A DNA stretch of 64,000 nucleotides from Caulochytrium protostelioides. Taxonomy: Eukaryota; Chytridiomycota; Caulochytriomycetes; Caulochytriales; Caulochytriaceae. Both the position numbers and the translations under genes were made by a program. The DNA lies in NCBI GenBank assembly GCA_003615045.1, contig ML014122.1, positions 161,126 to 225,125 of the forward strand, written 5' to 3'. Of the stretch, positions 50,595 through 60,435 are shown in pieces. Numbering within the stretch: the first letter of the stretch is position 1; each line of letters opens with the position of its first letter. The notes beneath the pieces were generated by a model. It was given only the letters and a program-made list of their open reading frames with translations, did not search any database and was not told the DNA's origin.

Positions 50595-51716
50595 TTACAG
50601 CTTGTTGAAAGCGGCGATGTCGACCGACTGGACGTAGTCCGAGAGGTCGGTGCAGATCTGTTCAATGAGGTCGTCGGTGGAGACCTTGTCGTCCTCAATG
50701 ACACAGGTGATCTGGAGCTTCTTGATGCCGTAGCCGACGGCGACGAGCTTCTTGGTACCCCAGACGAGACCGTCCATCTGGACGGCGGAAACACCGTTCT
50801 GGAGAGCCTCCATGTCGGTCTCGTCGTCCCAGGGCTTGACGTCAAAGATGACCATGGACTTGGCAGCGGCCTTGGGCTTCGCCGACTTCTTGGCGTTGTA
50901 CGCGGCGAGACGCTCCTGCTTGATCTTCTCGGCCTCCTCGTCGACTTCCTCGTCGTCCGAGCCGAACAGGTCGATGTCGTCCTCGTCCTCCTCAGCAGCC
51001 TTGGCTTCCGAAGGGGCAGCGCCCTCCGGGCCGTAGGCCGAGGCGTCCTTCTTCTCACCCGACCAGGCCTTCTCGTCGACAGACTTGTCAGCGACGAGGT
51101 TGGCGATGTGCGAATACCAGCGGGCGGCGTGGGGGTGGGCCTTGGCGTCCGGGGCCTTGGCAACAGCGGCGAAAACCGACAGGTCGGCCTGCGACGGGGT
51201 GTAGCTGATCGAATGAATCCATCGATGGCACATGAAATAAACAACCAAGAGAAAAGAGTGAGCAAAACGTGGTTTTGGAGCAACGCATCGGAAAATCATG
51301 AGAAGGGACGTGGAACGCGAAGGATATCTGCAATCAGGTTCCCCTCTCCTCGCCAGATGGGAGGAGCAAAGAACATTGGAAAAAAAGGGTTTCGTCACGT
51401 TGTGACCATCTTGAAATGGTCTCGGAAACACGGACCAATATAAGGGATCATCATGTTTAAACAGATATCCTCCGTGCCACGTCGTCCGACACGGCAGGGA
51501 GAGCATGGTAAAGGGATGAAATCTCTCCGCAGGGAAAAGACCACCGTACCTTGCTTTCCCGCCAGGATGTCGCGGGTGCGGGGCAGAGCCAAATCAAGAG
51601 AGAGCAGGCTCAGTAGCTATCAAGCAAGAAACTTACCCGGTGATGTACGAGCGCGAGGCCATGAACTCGTTGAGCTGGGCAACGCCAGCGGCGGTGTCAA
51701 GAGCAGAGAAACCCAT
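50595..51716 (-). CDS. EFB1: Translation elongation factor 1-beta (eEF1B alpha), two exons
   Basis: This is a 229-residue guanine-nucleotide exchange factor that recharges eEF1A with GTP. Exon 1 (51637-51716) encodes [20 protein letters not shown] and SRSYITG. The intron 51205-51636 (GTAAGT..CAG, 432 nt) splits the Gly codon. Exon 2 (50595-51204) continues [14 protein letters not shown]. The GST-like N-terminal part, the acidic linker ([20 protein letters not shown]) and the C-terminal exchange domain ([40 protein letters not shown], and the end [12 protein letters not shown]) are all present, and the length is normal. A TATA box lies 217 bp upstream, fitting high expression. The intron hosts a probable C/D box snoRNA. 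The frame's run-on into the intron (to 51506) is not coding. Confidence 0.95.
51321..51471 (-). ncRNA. Probable intronic C/D box snoRNA (U51/snR39-like guide)
   Basis: Inside the eEF1B intron, on the same strand, a perfect 10-bp terminal stem (AGGATATCTG pairing with CAGATATCCT) encloses a consensus C box ATGATGA (51448-51454) and D box CTGA (51334-51337). Between them lie a D'-like CCGA (51422-51425), a 6-bp hairpin GACCAT/ATGGTC, and a C'-like GTGACGA (51392-51398). Directly 5' of the D' box is a guide, TTGGTCCGTGTTTC, exactly antisense to GAAACACGGACCAA, a segment I recall as near-universally conserved in large-subunit rRNA. It should direct 2'-O-methylation there. Which nucleotide is modified depends on the exact D' box and is not settled. 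From memory, human EEF1B2 introns also host SNORD51. Confidence 0.8.
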
Positions 51717-51932
51717 AGTGACGATTGATATCAAGGAGAGGGGGCGGGGAGGTATGAAGAGAAGAGAGGACTTGCAAGGTGGGGGTTACAGGGCCTCCAC
51801 GAGAAAACGCTTCAACAACACGTTCGTGTGACGGCATTCGCGTCCTGTCTTCACGCGCATCGCCTTCTGCCTCGGTACCCCATGGAGCATCCGTCTGAGC
51901 ACCCCTGGCCATTTCACCAGCGAGCGAGACCG

Positions 51933-51940
51933 CTTTTATA
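51933..51940 (-). promoter_or_regulatory. TATA box of eEF1B
   Basis: TATAAAAG on the minus strand, 217 bp upstream of the eEF1B start codon, flanked by GC-rich sequence (GCGGTCTCGCTCG downstream). A consensus core promoter element. Confidence 0.55.
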
Positions 51941-53280
51941 CTACACGTCGCATGCGCTAGGTACCCGTTTCGTCTCGCGGGGCATCCGGGTCCGCCCACC
52001 ACGGCGTCCTCGCGGACCTTCCTTCCGCCGCGGCCGAACGCCGACTCGGTCCGCCTAACGCCCCGCGAGCACGACGCGCTGCTTTTCCCCCGTTATCCGC
52101 TGGTCTGCCGCACTCCCGCATGTGCGCGGCATCCAAGGGTCAGGGCAAGGGCACGACCCGCGCTCGGGCCGCGACCCGCGAGGCCCGACCTAAGCGTGAG
52201 CGAACGACTCCGTCTGCGCCGTGCCGCGTCGTGTCGTGTCGTGTCGCGCCTCACCGCAACCCTGCGTTCCCGCCCGTGGCTCGGCGCGACGGGGGCCGGG
52301 CGGGGACCATTCTCCGCTAACTGACCACCACCGCTGCCGGCGACGGCAGCGGGAGGCGACGAGAGGAGCGTGAGTCGCCAATTTTCCTTTCCGCAGGGCG
52401 CTGGGCGCGGGCGTCCCCGTCCCTCATGGAAGGGCCGGCGCGGGGTCGGTTCCCTGTGGGGTCCGGCTCGGGTCTCAACAGGACCGTCGACCGCCGGCCC
52501 GACGCCTGGCGCGCCTGGACAACAGCGACAGGGTGCGGCGACGCCGCATTCCATAGGGATGCGCTCGTTTTCCTGTTGAATGTCCCCGCATGCGGTGGCA
52601 AACAAGAAAAAAGGAAAAAAGGAAAACGGCGATAAGTCAGCCAGACCGGGATAGGCCGCAGCGGACGCAGCGAACGAGAAACCAGACGCCGCGAGAAGCA
52701 GATGAGAAGCAAAGCGACACGAAAGGTCGTGAAAAGGCGGTTTGCTTGTCTCAAAGCACCCGGCGCGTCGCCTGAAGTCGCGACCGTGTGCAGAAGCCGG
52801 TGTATGTAGCCATGGCTCTTGGCAAGGCGGCCGGCCACCGGCATGGAGCGTCCATCGGTTTCCATGGGCATACGCGTGGCGTGGCCAGTTCGACGCGAGA
52901 CGCGCCGCCCCACCACGCGAGCGCTTTTCCATCATCGTAAGCTGGAACAAACATCTTATATGGCTACTTCCGGCCACGATATGCTCCTTGGTGCTCCAGA
53001 GGGATCTCAGTCCGCATGTGAAGCCTTGCCGGATGTGTTTGCCGACCACAGGCGGCAATGTGGCTTGCCTGAGGGTGCCAGTTGGATTCATGACAGTTCC
53101 AAGCATATTCGTGGAGAGAGAATGCCGATGCTTCGTCAATCAGACTGATCCAAACAAGTCGCTGACACACGGTCATATAAACGAGTACGCCCGTTTTCAA
53201 AACTCAATATCCTTCACGATAAAAGGGGATTCAAAACGTAGCCTGATGTCGGCTTTCTCCGTCTGTACCACCGCGCCGGT
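51941..53280. other. Intergenic region upstream of eEF1B
   Basis: No recognisable gene. A 348-codon minus-strand frame (52093-53139) has no conserved content. A short TGTCG pentanucleotide run occurs near 52235. The right end, with TTCACGATAAAAGGGGATTC near 53213, may already belong to the decayed element that carries Fanzor relic 2. Confidence 0.4.
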
Positions 53281-53282
53281 AT

Positions 53283-55394
53283 GTGGCACGTACGCGCGCA
53301 CGGTCGTGTAGGGATGGGCCCTATCAAGTCTGGCGCTCGCCGTCCGGGTCTCCGAGCGTTCTACAGCGTCGATCCAACAGCGTCGTCTCGCGGCGCGCCA
53401 AACCTGCACGATATGGCATTAACTGCTTTCGACGGCGTCGAGGACGTCATGGCAGCGCACCTGCCTGGCCTGCCATGCGCGACCTTCTACTGTCAGCTCA
53501 TGCCGGGCGTCGCGGGCACAAAGCAAGATCCTCACGTGCGCGACTACTATAAGGACTAACCGCTGCTGGCCGCCAGATTGCCCACGCCGCGCCACCTCGG
53601 CGATGGCAAAATACACGCTGCCGGCGCAACCAGGTCCAAGACCAATCTGTTCTATCGTTTCCAGCTCCCAGCTCAGCTTCGAGGCGCGGGTCAAGCGGTC
53701 CCCACGCCTCTTCCAGGCGGCCAACGAGCTGACGGACCCCCATCGCATCTGGGTGCTCTATCGGATCTGTGGATGGCCGCGTTGGGGCTCAACCGCCGTA
53801 TCGCTCGTGGGGCAGACGGTGGCTGCGCTCTGCTGCACGTTGGGCATGGCGGCGGACAAACAAGCGCGGAGTCGCTGGCTGAAAAGCAAAGGACACCTTG
53901 CCCGGCCTCGTGCGCCACGTCTTGACCGGCGGTACCTAAAGGCCGCTGAACTGCCAGCTGCCAACGTCGTGCCAATGGCCCAGAGGTGCGCTCATATTGT
54001 CACGATCGACGCCTGCGTGCTCTACGGTCTGCTGACGGAACTCAGGCGGGTGGCCTGCAACTTCAAGTCCATGACCACGCCAGAGCGGTGGGCGGCCACC
54101 CTGGCGTTCCGCCAGCTGGAAGGCAACGACCACAGATTCACACGAACCATCGACAGCGACGGGACCAGCGTGTGCGTCCACGTCGAGCGAAAGAAGAAGG
54201 TGGCCGACGCCGTGTCGATTGTCGAGGCAACCCCTAGGACCAAAAACCCCTTGGCAGACATCCTCAATCAGACTAAGAAACCCTCGGCGGACAGCCTGGA
54301 TCAGTACGGCATCCTCAGGAACGACCCGGGCCGCATCAACATCTTCCTTACGGCTGTGGTGAGGCCCACAGGCTCAGCCGTCAGCTGGAAGCTGACTCGA
54401 AAGCAGTACTCTGTGAAAGCCAGCATGAAAGCCGCCCCAAAAGCAGTCAGAGATGTGGCAGCGCCGATCGAAAGAGCCGCTGCAGCGGCTGTCAGAGGTG
54501 AGGTCCAGGGGCACAGCGCTCACCGCACACCACTGTTTCTTGGAGGCGTGGCTCGCCATGTACGAACAGCTGTGGACCGAGTTCTTGAAGCCACGCGTGG
54601 CACGCCAGCGTCTGCGGAGACAAGCAGGACGTGTTTGCCGAATTATTCAACCGCCTCGCCGAAGGGGCGGCCACGGAGATAAAGCAGGTGGTCGCTGAAG
54701 TGGTGGTTGCCTATAGCGCCTCCAAGTTTTCCCCTGGCGGCCAGGGCGAGATCGCCGTTCCAACGGCTCCCGACATCTCGCGCGTACAAGACGTCCGCTC
54801 AGCGTTTCCGCTTCGCCCGGTGGACGAGTTCCGGGCGACCCAGATGCATGCAAAGACAAATGTGATGCTGATGGAAATGCAGAGCTGGCGAAAGGGGACT
54901 TGGCCAGAGGTCTGCTGTGGTGGGATTCTAGCGGCCAAGCAAAGTGTGTACACCGCGACCTTCATGCTGCTTTAAACATCCGACGCTGCCTGGCCTCACC
55001 CGTCGGGCCCGCGGCGCTGTGCCGCCTCACCGGACAGGACGCGTTGCGGCTCGTGATCGGCAAGCGCATCCGGCGACAAACCCGATGCGGACTGCCTCGT
55101 TCAGGGACCCGCTGGGGGCTCGAGGATAGGGGCGTGGTGCTCGGGATCACATGCTGCGCCATCATTCGATGGAACTCGACACTCCTCGTCGAAATGCGGC
55201 ACAGTGAGACTGTCGTCGGCTTAGCCCCGCGTTGGCATGCCAAGCCCATCGTCCACGTCGGCTGGGGCGCGGTGCAAACTCCGATCCTACTCCGAGCGGC
55301 GCCGCTGTTCCACCTGCCAGAGCGTTCGGGACCGAACGCCGCACCAGCATTCGACTGCGTCAGCCCATGGCCGCTGCGGCGTGCGCCGCACTGA
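53283..55394 (+). pseudogene. Fanzor relic 2 (near full-length, frameshifted)
   Basis: This is a decayed RNA-guided nuclease of the Fanzor/TnpB family. The main frame (53603-54500) carries NDHRFTRTIDSDGTSVCVHV, a beta-rich block typical of Fanzor, then RuvC-I GILRNDPGRINIFLTAVV (Asp at 54323) and WKLTRKQYSVKAS. The frame then shifts near 54.48 kb to HHCFLEAWLAMYEQLWTEFL, and again near 54.61 kb to VVAEVVVAYSASKFSPGGQG and RPVDEFRATQMHAKTNVML (candidate alternative catalytic Glu). Near 54.89 kb it shifts to LARGLLWWDSSGQAKCVHRD and RDLHAALNIRRCLAS (RuvC-III Asp at 54957, with Asn changed to His). The N-terminal part is uncertain: 53281-53559 is open in another frame and ends in a stop. The end is not defined; similarity to the other relics fades after about 55130. 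At least three frameshifts make it non-functional. Confidence 0.78.
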
Positions 55395-58020
55395 TGCCTA
55401 TAAATACTTGACCGGATGCTAGGATAACGTTGAATGCGAGTGGTCCGAGTAACCCCGCATCGCGGCCAAACGTATACTGGTGTACGCTTTGTATCGCGCG
55501 CCTGGAGCCGTAACAACAACAACAACAACCCATCATTGTGGTTCGCTGTAGCAATCGGTACTTTGCAGCTGCCTGGTTTCCATTAGGTTCCAGGCGTCTC
55601 TAACACTCGCTTCTGCAGCTCCCACTTCCTTTAGCCCTTCCACTCTCCTCCATCCTCCACTCTCCTCCATCCTCCACTCTCCTCTTTTCTTTCTTCCCAT
55701 GATTCACTGAGGTGTACATCGCTGACCTTGGAAAGCTCTCTCTTCGATGCGCCAGTTGCTCGTCTGCTGTCCGCTGAAAGGATAGAGTGTCGAAACGCAA
55801 CGTCTGCACGCTACATGCTCCAACCTCCACAGCTCGCATTTGCTCTGACAAGAGAGATCCGCGTCCACCTTTAGCCATGATGCAGAAATCAGATAGGGAC
55901 AACTGAACGCCTACGAATCTCAATTATTGGCACAATCTGTTGATTTATATCTGGGTGAACAATCTCTGAGCTTCAAATGGACCTCTTCTCTCTTGTTACG
56001 CGCGACACGCGGCCCTCCAACCGCACGTCACCCAAGAAGCGATGTTGTCCGTTTTGATTAAGCGTTAAACTGACCGGGCCCTATCTTTGGGTTCTGCCAC
56101 TTTCTCACCTTGATCAACTCTCGGACGCCGTCGTTTGTGTCGCCCTTCTGTTAAGCATGTGGATGCTTGTTGTCTGCCGATCTTGCCTTTTCTCGACACT
56201 TCCTGTGTTTTCGATTCATCTGCACCTTCTCTTTTCTTTTCTTTCAACGTGGCCTTGGTATATACTCTGTTCTTTTTCGGAGCGATCGACTGGTTCAAAG
56301 ATGATGATTCCGGCATTTGGTTGTATGGCAGCTTCATTGCGCCGAGTTGATGCTTTCCGCTGTTGCATCATTGGGTTGTCGTAGGCATGGTTTTCATGTT
56401 TGCGGCGCTTCGCCTGGTGGTGTGATTGGTTTGTGTCGGCTCGTTTGCGTGGAGCAGCCACAAGATGAAACTTTTCCGAGCTACCTAATATTTACTTTAT
56501 GGCTGATTTGTTACCAATCACCATCGCTCCGAAACAACGAGTATGATACCAAAGCTTCCGTGCCCCTTCCCTTCCTTCTCCCTCAGTTCCTCATGTTCTC
56601 TGGCCCCGCTGGAGAGGTCATACCATGTATAGGCTCTCTGATGACTGCTCAAGCAGGTCGCCCGCATCTTGGGCCTGGGAAATCGGCGATGATGAATCTC
56701 GCTATGTGGCGAGACTGGATGATGTCTCTTGCTGCTGATAGGGAATTTGTATGGCTAATTCCGTCCCTAAGGCTAATCGCTTCGGTGGTCGCGTCCCTCT
56801 GTTGATTTTGGTCTGTCGCTGGCACTTACGAGGAACGCCGTATCTCGTATTGTCGCTGTCGCGAACGGCTGTCTTGATCTTCGCGCTACGATTTTTTGTG
56901 TGGCAGACGCCTCCGGAGTCGGTGATGCACATGCGCTCTAAATGGAGCTGCTGGGTTGAAACTTTTGCCGCCGGCGCGGTGCGAGTGCCATTTCTGGACG
57001 GGTGGAGTCAGAAAAGCGCCAGATTGGCCTGACACGGGCGGTGAGCTAGCAGTCAAAATGAGTGGTTTGCCAGCCTGGATCCGCGGTCGGAGTCGGTCGT
57101 CGCTGCGGGCTCTCTTACCGGGTGATGCCGGGTGCTGGGCACAAGGAGTCCCGGGCTTGGAGCGGCCGATGCTGAGCGCGGGCGCGCCATGAACGCCGCT
57201 CAGAAAGGGGTAGGGGCAGCTCATCCAGCCAACCGAAAAAATAAAGAAGGGGCCTCGCGCAGGCACGCAGGCCTTGACGAGCCGACGAGCAATCGGCCGG
57301 TCATCGATCCGCCGGACGGCTCGGCGCGGCGCGGCGACCTGACGACGAGGGCAGATACGCGGTCGAGCGACGCTCAGGCCGCGCGGCGGCGGAAGGTCCG
57401 CTGGCCGTCGGTGATGCGAGGTGATGCGATGCAACGCAGTGCAATGCAGTGCAATGCGGAGCGTCATGAGCTCGAGAGCGCCCTTGTCGGCGGCGAGGCG
57501 GTGCCGTCGCGGGCCAGCGAAGAGCCAAAAGGGAGGGCCAGCGAGGCCGCCTGGGCGGCGGGCCCATACCCAAGAGTGTGCGGTGCGAGCGGCCGGCGTT
57601 CCCGCGCCGCAGCTCGTCGCGACCACCTCAGCCGTGCGGCGCCGTCGGGGGGGTGTTCCATCAGGACGGGCCATGACAGGCAGAAGCAACATCGCCACAC
57701 GATGGGCGGATGGAGGTGTTCTCGAGATCGTCGTCGTGTACCTCTCGTACTCATCGTCCAGAAAGAAAGGGCTGTTTCCTCGTTCTGAAGGATCCATCTC
57801 ATCCTGCCACAACGTCTTTCGAGCCACTTGGTCGGCACGTTTCCATCATTACGTAGACTCCGAGGGTATCCATGATACTGGTTAGTCCCCGCTCGCCATC
57901 GTCCATCCCCATCGCTCAAGGAGAGTCTCCTCCTTCGTCCGTGCCACCGCGACCGACACGAGGATCGAGCGGTCTCAGCTGAAATCGACTCGATTTGACT
58001 CGAAGTCGCCGTGAGTGGGT
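55395..58020. other. AT-richer intergenic region 55.4-58.0 kb
   Basis: The first 1.5 kb is distinctly AT-richer than the genes, with CT-rich tracts, and then the composition returns to GC-rich at about 57.0 kb. Open frames on both strands (163 codons at 56317-56805 plus; 313 codons at 56886-57827 minus) show no family features. A short GCAGTGCAAT duplication occurs near 57440. It may hold old mobile-element sequence linked to relic 2; I cannot identify it. Confidence 0.4.
55640..55684. repeat. 17-bp pyrimidine tandem repeat
   Basis: The unit CCACTCTCCTCCATCCT is repeated perfectly twice plus eleven bases of a third copy. It lies downstream of Fanzor relic 2 in a purine/pyrimidine-skewed tract. 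Confidence 0.85.
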
Positions 58021-58029
58021 CGTGTGACC

Positions 58030-58086
58030 CACGTGCTCTGCCCACGTGCGCGACCACGTGCTGCCACCACGTGCCGCCACCACGTG
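58030..58086 (+). promoter_or_regulatory. Array of five CACGTG boxes at 12-13 bp spacing
   Basis: CACGTG begins at 58030, 58043, 58055, 58068 and 58081, giving intervals of 13, 12, 13 and 13 bp. The last is followed by a TGACGTCC (CRE-like) site. The array lies about 270-320 bp upstream of the TBRG1-like start. CACGTG is the site of bHLH factors such as Cbf1, Pho4 or USF/MYC relatives. Spacing is slightly over one helical turn, so successive sites rotate around the DNA. Confidence 0.65.
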
Positions 58087-58352
58087 CAGTGACGTCCGCC
58101 ACCTCACGCGTCCGACTTATCTCCGCCCCTGCACTTGCCTGCGCGCCGCCGCTCCGTCCCTCCGTCCGCGCCGCAAACGCTCTTCCCGAGGCCTCTCTCG
58201 GCGTTTGGTCCGCCACGGCCACGACCCACCGCCTCGGCTGACTGACCGATCGTGGGTCACGTCTCCGGTGTTTCCTGTCACTGTCGCCACCACCACCGGC
58301 CCTCCCTCATCCCGATTCTGCTGGCGCTCGCGCCGCGCGTGTGTGCGGAAGG

Positions 58353-59942
58353 ATGACCAGCCTGCCCCCGGCTACCAATGGTAGCTCGGGCAGCCCGACC
58401 AGCGATGAAAAGTACCGCGCGCTGAAGCGCCGCTTCCGTGAACTCCTAGCAGTAACGTGCCCACGTTGAAAATCCATGATGTGGGTTGGCCATGCGCGAT
58501 GGCCACACATGCAATATCAACGATCGCCAACTGTCATGATCATAGTGGGGACACGGTATCGCATGCATGGGAACTCATCTGTCGACCTATTTATTTATTG
58601 GCTTTGTCTTGATCTCGCCGAGTAGAACACGGATTACCTGGCCGTGAAACTCCGCAAAACCCGCTCGAAAGTGAAGCGCCTGCGCCGCGGCCGCGAGCAG
58701 CTGATCGAGCGCCTCCTGCACTACGAGAGCGCGACCTCCTCCTCGTCGGACGACAATGAAACCTGTGACACTCTGTCGAGTCGCGGGAACTCCGACGAGA
58801 GCGGCACCGACGACGACGTCCGCTCGTCGCGCAAAGTGGGCCGCGCCTCGTCGGCCTCGGATTCCGAATCCGAACGCCACGGCGGCGCTTCGGATCCCGA
58901 CGCGCACCCGCCCAAGCGCGCGCGCTACGCGCAAAACAGGCCCTCCAAGCTGAGCGCGAGCACAACCGCGCCCGCCGCATCGGCGCCCGCGGCATCGACC
59001 GCGGCCTCGACGCCCGCCAAGTCGGCGGCCGCCTCGAGACCGACCAAGGAAGTCAAGAAGCGCGCGTCAAATACTGCCGCGCGCAAATCGGCCTCTGCGA
59101 AGGCCAAGGCGGACGCGACGAACGAGCCGAGCGCCACAGGCGCGGCGGCGCTCAAGACCGAGCCCGCGGCGAAGGCGGCCTCTGCGACCGGTCCGCTGAC
59201 CATCGCCTCCGTGCCGCGCGACATCGCCACAGGCCTGCCGGCGCTGCCGTTGCAGCTGACGCCGCAGTCGATCCTGATCGCGCTCGGCGCGGTCCGCAGC
59301 CAGCCGGGGTACTGCACCGCCGACACCCTCTACCCGGTCGGCTACACGGCCTCGCGGATCTTCCCGTCCATGTATGCCGATACGATGGCGGTGTACACGT
59401 GCGAGGTGCTCGAGCCCGCGGCAGGTGGCGCGGCGGGCGATGGCCCGCGGTTCGTGGTCACGCCGTCGGACATGCCGCCGGCAGACGTTGCGACGCCGCA
59501 GCTGCTCCACTCGCAGATCCCGGCCACCGTGCCGATCATTGCCGCGTCCCCCGCGGCCGCATGGGACGCCGTGACCCGCGCCGTCGCCGCCATGCGCGGC
59601 CCGGACCCCCTGACCCCGCCGCCGCCCTCGGGCCCCGACGCCTTCGGGTTCACCAACCCCGTCGTCCGCCACCTTGTCCAGGAGCTGGAGGGCGCTCGCG
59701 CCTGTGTCGCCCACGGCTATATGTGGCGCACCATCGTGGAGGACGACGCGCAGCCATCCGGGTCCGCGGCGACGGCGATCCCGCTGCCGGCGCCGACTGC
59801 GAGCGCGGGCACGGGCCACGTGGCGCCCGTGGTCATGGCGACGGCGCCCGCGACCGATGCGCCGACGCCGACCGCGGCGACCGACACAACGCCCGCCAGC
59901 GAGACGGGCATGGAGGACGAGATGGACGAGATTATCGAATAG
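58353..59942 (+). CDS. FYRN/FYRC-domain protein, TBRG1-like (two exons)
   Basis: This is a 471-residue probable nuclear protein. Exon 1 (58353-58451) encodes MTSLPPATNGSSGSPTSDEK and YRALKRRFRELLA. The intron 58452-58625 (GTAACG..TAG, 174 nt) joins in phase 0 to NTDYLAVKLRKTRSKVKRL in exon 2 (58626-59942). The N-terminus forms a basic coiled coil like that of TBRG1 and INO80E-type proteins (ending REQLIERLLHYES). A Ser/Ala/Lys-rich linker precedes an FYRN block at about residues 269-300 (YPVGYTASRIFPSMYADTMA) and an FYRC block to about residue 400 (DAFGFTNPVVRHLVQELEGA). In animals TBRG1 is a chromatin-associated growth regulator; fungal function is not known to me. An E-box array lies upstream. 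A Pro/Ala/Thr tail ends DEMDEIIE. Confidence 0.75.
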
Positions 59943-60435
59943 AGACGCAGCGCCGCTCCCTCCGGTGTTTCCATCGGCCGGTCGCTCGTTTCGTTGCCGT
60001 GGTCGCTGCCAGATCTGCCGACACAATGCGATGTCTTGCTTTAGCGTGCTTTCGCACACCCGTCTTTAATGCTATTCTGTGAACCGCACGAACCGTCAAG
60101 GGGATCTTTTGTGAGCCGGCTGCGCAACAGGCCAAGCCGACCGTCTATCTTCGCGACCTCTGCGCGCTGGGCGCTAAAAATATCAACAAGAGAAACGGCA
60201 GTGCGTGATGGCGCTTAACACCGCACGGTGACAGCATGGGACAGCAACGTCATGTGATGCGATGCAACGCATATCACAGTAAGAGGGTGAATGAGACGTG
60301 GAACGATGACTGTGCGCACGGCCACCATCCAGTAAGATAATACAGAGCGCAGACTCTCTGGTAACACCCGAACTCCCGAATCGGCACCAGCCGATCTTCC
60401 AGAACGCCCAGCCAGGGTTGCGGGGTCGAGAGTGC
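59943..60435. other. Convergent intergenic region
   Basis: About 490 bp between the 3' ends of the TBRG1-like gene and the ankyrin gene. No ORF, RNA gene or repeat recognised. Confidence 0.45.

Noticed and set aside
52093-53139. 348-codon minus-strand ORF upstream of eEF1B
   Set aside because: Low-information sequence with no conserved features, overlapped by other frames of the same kind.
56675-56745. Second C/D snoRNA candidate (ATGATGA followed by CTGA)
   Set aside because: Only about 40 nt between boxes, no terminal stem and no recognisable rRNA guide.
56886-57827. 313-codon minus-strand ORF
   Set aside because: No recognisable domain and mixed composition; plus-strand frames of similar quality overlap it.
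58452-58625. Hairpin TGGCCAT-gcgcg-ATGGCCA in the TBRG1-like intron as an RNA gene
   Set aside because: A single 7-bp stem without C/D or clear H/ACA boxes is not enough to call an RNA.
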